DNA of 25,536 nucleotides from an uncultured Angelakisella sp. (GTDB lineage: Bacteria; Bacillota; Clostridia; Oscillospirales; Ruminococcaceae): NCBI GenBank assembly GCA_910585535.1, contig CAJUFK010000036.1, positions 1-25,536 on the forward strand, given 5' to 3'. The first letter of the stretch is position 1; every line of letters begins with the position of its first letter. The notes beneath the pieces were generated by a model that was not told where the DNA came from, made no database searches, and worked only from the letters and a program-made list of their open reading frames with translations. Both the position numbers and the translations under genes were made by a program. This document shows positions 21,021 to 25,536 of this stretch, one piece after another.

Positions 21021-21838
21021 GTTTCCTCCTTTTTGTTTGGGTGGCCTATACGTTTAGGCTGTTTGATTAAACGCTGCACACGGTCCCATGTTGGATTGTC
21101 TATAATGGGAGGGTGGGAACCTTGAAACAACTGGCCGCAATAGCTGTTGTAGCCAATGTAGATAGGGCGAGTAAGGATCGTCTTGATATGTTCGGCCCGA
21201 AAGGTCCTGCCCCGCTTTCCGGTGTAGCCTTTTAACCTACACAATTCGGCAACAGCGGAAAGATTGTGATATTTTAGGTAGCGGTCAAAAATGTATCGGA
21301 CGCGCTCGGCCTCTGCCTCATTTATTTTTAGGCCATCTGCTCCGTCCAAATCATAACCCAAAACTTCGTGGGCAGTGCGCTTCCCTTGTGCGGCTCGTTC
21401 GGCCATGGCCGTCCTGACGCGTTCAGCGGTGATCTCCCTTTCCATTTGGGCGAAAATTCCCAAAAAGCCAATCATAGCCCTACCCATAGGGGTTGTAGTA
21501 TTAAACGCTTCTGTGTGCGAGACCAGAGAAACGTTGTGACGCTGGAGCAATTCCAAGATTTTGTATAGGTCGGCAACGCTCCTTGTAAGGCGAGACAGGG
21601 CCCAAACAAGGATTATGTCAATACCCCCTTCTTTTATCTCCTCCAGCATCTCACGCACCGCAGGCCGGTGGGAAATGTCCTTTCCGCTGATACCTTCATC
21701 CGCATAAACATGGACGACCTCATAGCCGTGTAAAGTGGCATAATCTTCCAGTGTTTTGCGCTGGGCCGCCAGGGAGTAGCCGTTTCTGGCCTGGTCCAAT
21801 GTGGACACGCGGATATAGATTGCGACTTTCTGTATCAT
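21017..21838 (-). CDS. Serine recombinase, short form
   Basis: This 273-aa protein has the resolvase/invertase catalytic domain at residues 1-150. The nucleophile S12 is in IYIRVST, the SRLTR active-site region is at 82-86, and there is a DEGISGKD loop. The following recombinase domain has GYDLDG, a YKLSAVAEL-like stretch (YLKYHNLSAVAEL) and PIYIGYNSYCGQ. It ends at the point where larger serine integrases continue with the zinc ribbon and coiled coil, so it is 200-300 residues shorter than most. The ATG overlaps the previous stop by 4 bases. It is a candidate for excision/integration of the element, but its position mid-operon could also suit an internal inversion or cassette role. Confidence 0.85.
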   Translation of the reverse strand: MIQKVAIYIRVSTLDQARNGYSLAAQRKTLEDYATLHGYEVVHVYADEGISGKDISHRPAVREMLEEIKEGGIDIILVWALSRLTRSVADLYKILELLQRHNVSLVSHTEAFNTTTPMGRAMIGFLGIFAQMEREITAERVRTAMAERAAQGKRTAHEVLGYDLDGADGLKINEAEAERVRYIFDRYLKYHNLSAVAELCRLKGYTGKRGRTFRAEHIKTILTRPIYIGYNSYCGQLFQGSHPPIIDNPTWDRVQRLIKQPKRIGHPNKKEET

Positions 21839-22059
21839 TTCTGCGCCAGCAGCCGGAGGACGTCTTGGGGGTCCACGGTGCGGATGACACCGGCGCAAAA
21901 AAGGCAATAAGCGCCGGTTGCATTGAACCGGATCAGGACGCCGGAGGCACCGGTTTTGGGGTTACGGACAGCGTGGGAGCCGATGACCTGGGAATTGGGC
22001 GGGATTTTATATGCTCCAAGCATGAGTTGGACCGGCAGATAAGGAACGTATTCCAACAT
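21835..22059 (-). CDS. Small conserved ICE-type protein (74 aa)
   Basis: This 74-aa protein begins MLEYVPYLPVQLML and holds CLFCAG, a CxxC pair, near residue 53. GGAGG lies before the ATG at 22059; a longer frame upstream lacks a good start. It ends in a 4-base overlap with the recombinase gene, implying coupled expression. The family is not named here; a redox or metal role for the CxxC is possible. Confidence 0.6.
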   Translation of the reverse strand: MLEYVPYLPVQLMLGAYKIPPNSQVIGSHAVRNPKTGASGVLIRFNATGAYCLFCAGVIRTVDPQDVLRLLAQK

Positions 22060-22230
22060 AATAATTTCCTCCTTGATTTTTGGGACTGGCCCCTGTATAA
22101 TCAAAGGGCCGCTGGTGGGGTTGTGGAAACTCTCCGGGGGCTGCCCTGGCCGGTGCTGCGTACCGGTTGGGGCTCTTTTGTTAAATCATAGGCATCACGT
22201 CCTTTTAGGTAGGGATTATGGGCTTCTATA
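22060..22230 (-). other. Structured leader before the 74-aa gene
   Basis: These 171 bases lack a supported gene. Two hairpins are seen: GGCCCC ... GGGCC (22088-22110) and CCGGT-GCTGCGT-ACCGG (22150-22166). A very short ORF (GTG ATG CCT ATG ATT TAA on the minus strand) follows a weak AAAGGA. It is the longest spacer in the operon and separates the recombinase pair from the repeat-spaced genes, so a separate control point is possible. Confidence 0.35.
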
Positions 22231-22304
22231 ACCCATGAGCGCCCGCCCCGGTGGGGGCGGCTGGGCTTGCACCAGCGGCGGCGGGAACCGTCGGCCTTGC
22301 GGGT
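22231..22304 (-). repeat. Intergenic structured repeat, copy A
   Basis: Read on the minus strand this is the most altered of the five close copies: its 5' part has GACGGTTCCC instead of GACGCTC. The core hairpins GCTGG-TGCAAGC-CCAGC and CGCCCC-CACC-GGGGCG are intact. It begins at the stop codon of the 147-aa gene (TGACCCGC). No coding gene follows directly; the structured 171-base leader comes next. Confidence 0.85.
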
Positions 22305-22747
22305 CAGTCAAGGTATGTTTCACGCTTGATTTTGTACTGCTCTTTGAGTTTGGCATAGGCGCGGAGCGTGACCTTGTAAGTGCCGTTGCTCTCGTTGTAG
22401 GTGATACCGCGCCCACGAAGCCGGGGAAGATCATCACGAAGCGGGTAGAGAAAATAGTGATTTCCATAATAGGCCAGGTCAGCGGAGAAGTCACAGCCGG
22501 TAGGCGCGTGGTCCATTTCGTAGCAATAGGAATACTCGCCGGGCCTGTCCGCATGGATGGCGGGAGATTTGGCCGCTTCCAATGCGTCATAGTCGGGGGC
22601 GTAGCCGTGAAGTTCGCCGGTCTCTGGAATGAAGCTGGAGGCGCACATATCCGGGACAAAAATGGTTGTGCTTTCATCAATCCTCTGCTCGTACCCGCCG
22701 GGGACTTTAGAAAAGGTGCCGGGAATCTTTCTTTCAACTGCTGCCAT
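22304..22747 (-). CDS. Unknown protein (147 aa), repeat-spaced gene
   Basis: This 147-aa soluble acidic protein begins MAAVERKIPGTFSKVPGGYEQ. It has many aromatic residues (DRPGEYSYCYEMDH, YYGNHYFLYPLRDD) and a C-terminal part GITYNESNGTYKVTLRAYAKL. GGAGG precedes the ATG at 22747; the open frame upstream runs through repeat copy B and is not coding. The stop codon is fused to repeat copy A. I recognise no family. Confidence 0.65.
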   Translation of the reverse strand: MAAVERKIPGTFSKVPGGYEQRIDESTTIFVPDMCASSFIPETGELHGYAPDYDALEAAKSPAIHADRPGEYSYCYEMDHAPTGCDFSADLAYYGNHYFLYPLRDDLPRLRGRGITYNESNGTYKVTLRAYAKLKEQYKIKRETYLD

Positions 22748-22781
22748 GATGTAAACCTCCGTCTTGTAGTTTTGGGTTATG

Positions 22782-22852
22782 ACCCATGAGCGCCCGCCCC
22801 GATGGGGGCGGCTGGGCTTGCACCAGCGGCGCAGAGCGTCGGCCTTGCGGGT
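22782..22852 (-). repeat. Intergenic structured repeat, copy B
   Basis: This 71-base copy starts 8 bases after the stop of the 285-aa gene and ends 35 bases before the next ATG. It has the loop TGCAAGC. P4 carries an ATC variant (CCCC-ATC-GGGGCG pattern) in place of ACC, a change confined to the loop. The following leader has GGGT..AACCC, then an A-rich stretch and GGAGG. Confidence 0.88.
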
Positions 22853-22860
22853 TTTGGGAT

Positions 22861-23718
22861 TTAGGCGGCCTGGATATAATAGGCGGAGCGTTTGCCGGAC
22901 CACTTTGCCCCCAGCTTTTCCAGGGTGGTCTTGTGGGCTTCGACGGTTCCGCCTATCCAAACCACCGGGGCGGAAGTTTGCGCCCCCTTCACGGTGGCGG
23001 TGATCCCATCCAGGCTTTCCAGGGCGGCCAGGACAGCGGCGGCCTTGTTGGCAGGCTGCTCCGGGGCGGCGTGGGCTTTGGCCTGCTTCAATTCCTCACG
23101 GAGCCTTTCAACTTCCTCCAGTGCGGCGGAAAGCTGGGGATCGGGGGCGGTGGTTTTGGCTTTTGGGTACTTGCTGGTGGAATAGGCCAGGACAGCGGCG
23201 GTTATGGAGGGGTTGTCAACCCGCACAGGGAGAAGCAGGGCGACAGGTTTACCATTGTGGGAAACAATCATCGGGGAAGCGGGAGAAGCGCCCCCAAGAT
23301 TCACCCGGTCAAAGGAGACCATAGCGGTGTATTTTGTGTCAAAGAAGGACACAAAGCCGTTGTTTGCACTGCAAAAGGCGGTGACAGAATAGGCTTTTTT
23401 GGCTTCCATCGAGAAGGTAAAGGGGGTGTGGGCCATGGCGGAAAGATCGCTTCTGCTGTCAAAGTCGGACAGGGTGCGGGACAGGTCAAGGGGTTTTCGT
23501 TCTGTTGGCTGGCCCTTTTCGTCGATGGTCCAGGAACCGGGATCGCGCTGGGTGACAGGGCGGACAAATTCGTCGTATTCGTGGGGAAGCAGTTTCACAA
23601 GGAAAAAGCCGTTGCTGATGTAGGTGTACTCCCCGTCGGTCTGGCACTGGATAACAGTGGGGCGGGTTTTAAGGGCTTTTGTCAAAGCGGAAGTAAAGAT
23701 ACTGGCGGATTTTTTCAT
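22861..23718 (-). CDS. Unknown protein (285 aa) with C-terminal GxxW-like motif
   Basis: This 285-aa protein begins MKKSASIFTSALTKALKTRPT. Residues up to about 185 are strand-rich and end in KPVALLLPVRVDNP, a little like the last strand of sliding clamps (weak, by eye). A charged coiled-coil stretch follows (LSAALEEVERLREELKQAKA), then an Ala-rich linker and the C-terminal motif VEAHKTTLEKLGAKWSGKRSAYY. The last motif recurs in the J-domain protein and the 299-aa protein. AGGAGG precedes the ATG. Repeat copy B follows the stop. The biochemical role is unknown; DNA-related accessory work is a guess. Confidence 0.65.
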   Translation of the reverse strand: MKKSASIFTSALTKALKTRPTVIQCQTDGEYTYISNGFFLVKLLPHEYDEFVRPVTQRDPGSWTIDEKGQPTERKPLDLSRTLSDFDSRSDLSAMAHTPFTFSMEAKKAYSVTAFCSANNGFVSFFDTKYTAMVSFDRVNLGGASPASPMIVSHNGKPVALLLPVRVDNPSITAAVLAYSTSKYPKAKTTAPDPQLSAALEEVERLREELKQAKAHAAPEQPANKAAAVLAALESLDGITATVKGAQTSAPVVWIGGTVEAHKTTLEKLGAKWSGKRSAYYIQAA

Positions 23719-23755
23719 GAGCGGACCTCCTGAATTTTGTGTTTTGGGTTTTGCT

Positions 23756-23828
23756 ACCCATGAGCGCCCGCCCCGGTGGGGGCGGCTGGACTTGCACCAG
23801 CGGCGCGGAGAGCGTCGGCCTTGCGGGT
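23756..23828 (-). repeat. Intergenic structured repeat, copy C
   Basis: This 73-base copy overlaps the stop codon of the 62-aa gene (TGACCCGC). It has the loop TGCAAGT and a CTCTC expansion in the 5' part (GACGCTCTCCGCG). It is followed by GGGT-AGCAAA-ACCC, an A-rich stretch and AGGAGG. Confidence 0.9.
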
Positions 23829-24016
23829 CAGTCTGCTGGATTTTCAATAGCCTTTTTGTACTGGATGGCCTGCCAAAGATCGCGGAAGTATTTACCATAG
23901 CCGCAATAACAAAAAGTTTTGCCACCGTCGATGCTACGCCAAATTTGTGCGTTGTAACGATAACCCTGGACAGGAAAAGAAAGTTTTTCAATACGGACGC
24001 GTTCTAATACCTGCAT
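23828..24016 (-). CDS. Small unknown protein (62 aa), repeat-spaced gene
   Basis: This 62-aa protein begins MQVLERVRIEKLSFPVQGYRYN. It has an aromatic, glycine-rich middle (IDGGKTFCYCGYGKYF) and a short terminal helix (LWQAIQYKKAIEN). AGGAGG lies before the ATG at 24016; upstream in-frame sequence is repeat copy D. No family is recognised. Small size, tight flanks and its own ribosome-binding site support it. Confidence 0.6.
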   Translation of the reverse strand: MQVLERVRIEKLSFPVQGYRYNAQIWRSIDGGKTFCYCGYGKYFRDLWQAIQYKKAIENPAD

Positions 24017-24052
24017 TGTATAATCCTCCTGTTTTGTGTTTTGGGTTTTACT

Positions 24053-24122
24053 ACCCATGAGCGCCCGCCCCGGTGGGGCGGCTGGACTTGCACCAGCGGC
24101 GCGGAGCGTCGGCCTTGCGGGC
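24053..24122 (-). repeat. Intergenic structured repeat, copy D
   Basis: This 70-base copy starts right after the TAA of the 86-aa gene. It begins GCCCGC instead of GACCCGC, has the loop TGCAAGT, and P4 is CGCCCC-ACC-GGGGCG. It is followed by GGGT-AGTAAA-ACCC, an A-rich stretch and AGGAGG. Confidence 0.9.
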
Positions 24123-24383
24123 TTAGCGGAGACCCCAAAGATCAAGCCAGGATTTGGGGGGGTAGATTGTGTAGCGGTAAAAAAGACCAAACATCGAATC
24201 GCGGAAAAAGTAAACTCCCCATTTGCCCAAATTTTTGCCCTCTTGACCGTCCGCCAGGATGTCAAGTTCCGGGATTAAATTTTCCGAATCCAGCCAGAAG
24301 CCGAAAACCTCCCGTGTGATTTCGTGTCGGATAATCTGGAAATGGAAGCGGTCAATTAGTGCCTGCAATTCTGCTTTCTTCAT
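24123..24383 (-). CDS. Small unknown protein (86 aa), repeat-spaced gene
   Basis: This 86-aa protein begins MKKAELQALIDRFHFQIIRHEITREVFGFWLD and has an aromatic C-terminal half (GVYFFRDSMFGLFYRYTIYPP). It looks like a compact alpha/beta domain. AGGAGG precedes the ATG at 24383. It is flanked by repeat copies D and E, the former directly at its stop. Not recognised; the first half (helix then REVFGFWLD) is of the kind seen in other small ICE proteins. Confidence 0.6.
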   Translation of the reverse strand: MKKAELQALIDRFHFQIIRHEITREVFGFWLDSENLIPELDILADGQEGKNLGKWGVYFFRDSMFGLFYRYTIYPPKSWLDLWGLR

Positions 24384-24420
24384 TTCGTGGTCCTCCTTGT
24401 TTTGTTTTGGGTTTTGTGTT

Positions 24421-24490
24421 ACCCATGAGCGCCCGCCCTGGTGGGGCGGCTGGGCTTGCACCAGCGGCGCAGAGCGTCGGCCTTGCGGGT
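24421..24490 (-). repeat. Intergenic structured repeat, copy E
   Basis: This 70-base copy starts 13 bases after the stop of the J-domain gene. It has the loop TGCAAGC. P4 is CGCCCC-ACC-AGGGCG, with one weakened pair. The 3' leader continues GGGT-AACACAAA-ACCC, an A-rich stretch and AGGAGG. Confidence 0.9.
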
Positions 24491-24503
24491 TTTGTGTTTT
24501 GGA

Positions 24504-24989
24504 TCAAGCGGTGCAAAGGTCGCTGTCTGGGTGACTTCCCCCGGACAGGACACGGGAGCCATACTTGCCACGGATTTCCGCCATACTGGTGGACCGGTGG
24601 CGGCGGATGGGGGCGGCGTCGGAGGGGTGCCAGTACCACACGGATTTTTTGGCGGCCCACTTGCACCCGGCGGCCTTTAGGTCATCTTTGACCGGCCTTG
24701 TGTCGCCGGAAATCCAGAGCCAGGAGCCGCACAACTCCACCGTGATCCCCCGGAGCCTGACAAGGGCGTTGATGATGGCGATAAACTCCCCGGCGGTCTC
24801 GCTGGTTTGCTTCTCACCGTCGGCGGCAGCCCCGTTTTTCAGCCGGTTAAAGGCGGCCTCATACTGGCGGTTGATTTCCTGCATAGTGGCGACATCGCCG
24901 CCAACGTCGGGGTGATGGATACGGGCCAAACGGCGGTATTCGCTCTTGAGTTCGTCCAGGGTGCGGCAGTTCTCGAAAAAGTTTTTCAT
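24504..24989 (-). CDS. J-domain (DnaJ-like) protein with GxxW motif
   Basis: This 161-aa protein has an N-terminal J domain, TLDELKSEYRRLARIHHPDVGGD, with the HPD triad at residues 26-28, followed by EINRQYEAAFNRLK. J domains stimulate Hsp70/DnaK ATPase. The second half is unrelated to DnaJ: after a strand-rich part (GITVELCGSWLWISGDT) comes LKAAGCKWAAKKSVWYWHPSD, a motif like the DUF5710 module. There is no zinc-binding DnaJ core. The ATG at 24989 follows AAGGA. Such short J proteins occur in phages and ICEs, where they may recruit host DnaK to a replication or transfer complex (inference). Confidence 0.78.
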   Translation of the reverse strand: MKNFFENCRTLDELKSEYRRLARIHHPDVGGDVATMQEINRQYEAAFNRLKNGAAADGEKQTSETAGEFIAIINALVRLRGITVELCGSWLWISGDTRPVKDDLKAAGCKWAAKKSVWYWHPSDAAPIRRHRSTSMAEIRGKYGSRVLSGGSHPDSDLCTA

Positions 24990-25029
24990 ATCGTAATCCT
25001 TTCCGGCCCGGTGGGGGCCTGTCAAAACT

Positions 25030-25142
25030 TGATTTTTCGTGATGCCCATGGTATTCTTAAACCACCCCCCAGTGGAGGCCCCGAAGGCGGCAAACTCACC
25101 GCCGGGACCGCTGGAGGAGGGGAAGCGTCGGCCTACCGTGTC
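25030..25142 (-). repeat. Diverged sixth copy of the intergenic structured repeat (F)
   Basis: On the minus strand AGGCCGACGCTT matches the other copies. Most other bases differ, but the fold is kept: GGCGG-TGAGTTTG-CCGCC replaces the first hairpin, and CCTCC-ACT-GGGGG replaces the second with the same-sized loop. CCATGGGCATC may correspond to the CATGGGT end. It again lies between a stop codon (25164) and the next gene. A further GGCCC-CCACC-GGGCC stem follows at 25004-25018. Confidence 0.5.
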
Positions 25143-25163
25143 AGGGTGTGGGGCCGGCGCTTT

Positions 25164-25292
25164 TTACTTTTCCGGCGGGGGCGTGGCGCTGGTGATGTAC
25201 TTGATACACTCCAGCACCTGCTCCGCCGTGAAGCCTTGCGCCTTTAGCCAATCGGCCAGGCGGTCAACTTCCCGCGTGGTCATTTCGTCCAT
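25164..25292 (-). CDS. First gene of the leftward operon, 42-aa protein
   Basis: This 42-aa protein begins MDEMTTREVDRLADWLKAQGFTAEQVL, one or two helices with a UBA-like or HTH-like spacing. It is too short to assign. GGGGAGGTG precedes the ATG at 25292. A promoter lies about 80 bases upstream and the diverged repeat F follows its stop. A leader or regulator role is possible. Confidence 0.55.
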   Translation of the reverse strand: MDEMTTREVDRLADWLKAQGFTAEQVLECIKYITSATPPPEK

Positions 25293-25374
25293 GTTCACCT
25301 CCCCTTTCGTGGACGCCGCCGGGCGGCGGCGGTTCGCTGGTCCGGCGGGGGGCTGCCCCGTCCGGCGTGTTTCC
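25293..25374 (-). promoter_or_regulatory. GC-rich structured 5' leader of the leftward operon
   Basis: Between the predicted start site (near 25368) and the first ribosome-binding site the RNA can form CGCCGCC-CG-GGCGGCG-type and GCCGGACGGGG ... CCCCCGCCGGA-type hairpins. They would lie directly before the first start codon and could affect translation or act as an attenuator. No T-run follows. Confidence 0.4.
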
Positions 25375-25403
25375 AGCATAGCGCCGCCGCCAAAATTCGT
25401 CAA
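25375..25403 (-). promoter_or_regulatory. Promoter of the leftward operon
   Basis: TTGACG (25403-25398) and TATGCT (25380-25375) on the minus strand have a 17-base spacer. It would drive the operon ending at the terminator at 20058-20097. The 55-bp palindrome starts 12 bases upstream of its -35. Confidence 0.7.
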
Positions 25404-25414
25404 CCGGGCAAAAA

Positions 25415-25469
25415 TTTTTTATTTTTTTCGTAGATTCTACGAAGTAGAATCGTAGAAAAAAATAAAAAA
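25415..25469. repeat. 55-bp near-perfect palindrome beside the operon promoter
   Basis: The left arm, TTTTTTATTTTTTTC (25415-25429), 4 bases, then ATTCTAC (25434-25440), mirrors the right arm, GTAGAAT (25444-25450), 4 bases, then GAAAAAAATAAAAAA (25455-25469), around GAA. Only the 4-base blocks GTAG and CGTA fail to pair. Nested within is the 17-bp dyad TTCGTAGA-T-TCTACGAA. It may be an operator for the promoter, a replication or transfer site, or an attachment-type site. Confidence 0.7.
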
Positions 25470-25536
25470 TATTTTTCCTGCGCCCGTGCGCTGCGCGCAT
25501 ATGCGTGTGTAGTGCCACGCCGGGAGCCGCCAGGAG

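Larger units (their letters stand above)
5440..25536. mobile_element. Integrated mobile element with Rep, ParAB and serine recombinase (left end visible, right end outside)
   Basis: From just upstream of the yicC promoter to the right edge the gene content changes to that of a mobile element: dense overlapping small ORFs, DNA methyltransferases, an HUH replication initiator, ParA/ParB, an XRE repressor, an ArpU-type regulator, a serine recombinase and ICE-type unknowns. The exact left junction lies between about 5431 and 5525 and was not resolved, because the right attachment site is not in the window. No relaxase, type IV secretion, terminase, portal or capsid gene is visible, so ICE, IME and phage-plasmid remain possible. 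Two adjacent elements meeting near 20060 are also possible. Confidence 0.75.

Noticed and set aside
20043..21125. 360-aa + strand frame across the 299-aa gene
   Set aside because: It is antisense to a gene with recognisable ICE-type sequence, a good ribosome-binding site and a 4-base overlap with the recombinase; the + frame has no start signal.
22235..23733. Long + strand frames running through the repeats
   Set aside because: They begin inside the repeats (the CCATGAGCGCC sequence supplies an ATG in every copy) and run antisense to the operon genes.
22231..24490. Repeat array as an integron with attC sites
   Set aside because: Repeats follow stop codons as attC sites do, but no GTTRRRY/RYYYAAC core ends are seen, copies are nearly identical, all genes keep individual ribosome-binding sites in one operon, and no integron tyrosine integrase is present in the window.
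22231..24490. Repeat array as CRISPR
   Set aside because: The repeats are 70-74 bp and separated by protein-coding genes of different lengths, not by uniform short spacers, and no cas gene is present.
22780..24490. Hairpin 1 of the repeat as part of a true tRNA gene
   Set aside because: Only a T-arm-like stem-loop fits; no anticodon arm, D-arm or 7-bp acceptor stem could be built around it.

Overview
The window looks like a chromosomal segment from a GC-rich gut-type Clostridium relative (Oscillospirales, Flavonifractor/Pseudoflavonifractor-like; inference from gene order and base composition). It carries about 20 kb of an integrated mobile element that runs off the right edge. No rRNA or tRNA gene was seen.

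Chromosomal part (1-5430). A rightward pair encodes an NhaC-family Na+/H+ antiporter and an Asp/Glu/hydantoin racemase-family protein. It converges on a leftward core operon: yicC, a mini membrane protein with a decarboxylase-beta motif, remA (DUF370), gmk and rpoZ. Back-to-back terminators separate the two units. A good promoter for the yicC operon lies at 5401-5430, so the element begins just upstream of it.

Mobile element, left arm (about 5440-18060, mostly + strand). This is a tightly packed, phage-like early/replication module of overlapping small genes. It holds an HTH protein, several small unknowns, a circularly permuted cytosine-C5 DNA methyltransferase, a PAPS-reductase-like PP-loop protein, an HUH-type replication initiator preceded by a large hairpin, a radical SAM protein, a DUF1064 protein, a phage-type adenine methyltransferase broken at a run of 11 G, ParA, ParB, a double zinc-ribbon protein and an ArpU/DUF1492-type regulator. 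A CI-like XRE repressor (-) with divergent promoters and repeated operators follows. Then comes an AT-rich cargo gene for a membrane-anchored SWIM zinc-finger protein.

Mobile element, right arm (20058-25536, all - strand). One operon reads from a promoter at 25375-25403 to a terminator at 20058-20097. Its promoter lies beside a near-perfect 55-bp palindrome. It encodes a 42-aa protein, a J-domain protein, four unknown proteins, a 74-aa protein, a short serine recombinase and a 299-aa ICE-type protein. Five near-identical copies of a 70-74 bp structured repeat, plus one diverged copy, sit directly after the stop codons of six successive genes. This gene-repeat-gene array is the most unusual thing in the window. 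Three proteins of the operon also share a C-terminal motif resembling the DUF5710-type GxxW...W module.

Rep, ParAB and the serine recombinase suggest an element that integrates but can also replicate and segregate (an ICE/IME or phage-plasmid hybrid). Neither conjugation nor virion genes are visible here, so the class is unresolved. Several small lesions (a G11 frameshift, an A/T-run frameshift and an in-frame TGA) could be phase variation, decay or homopolymer sequencing error.
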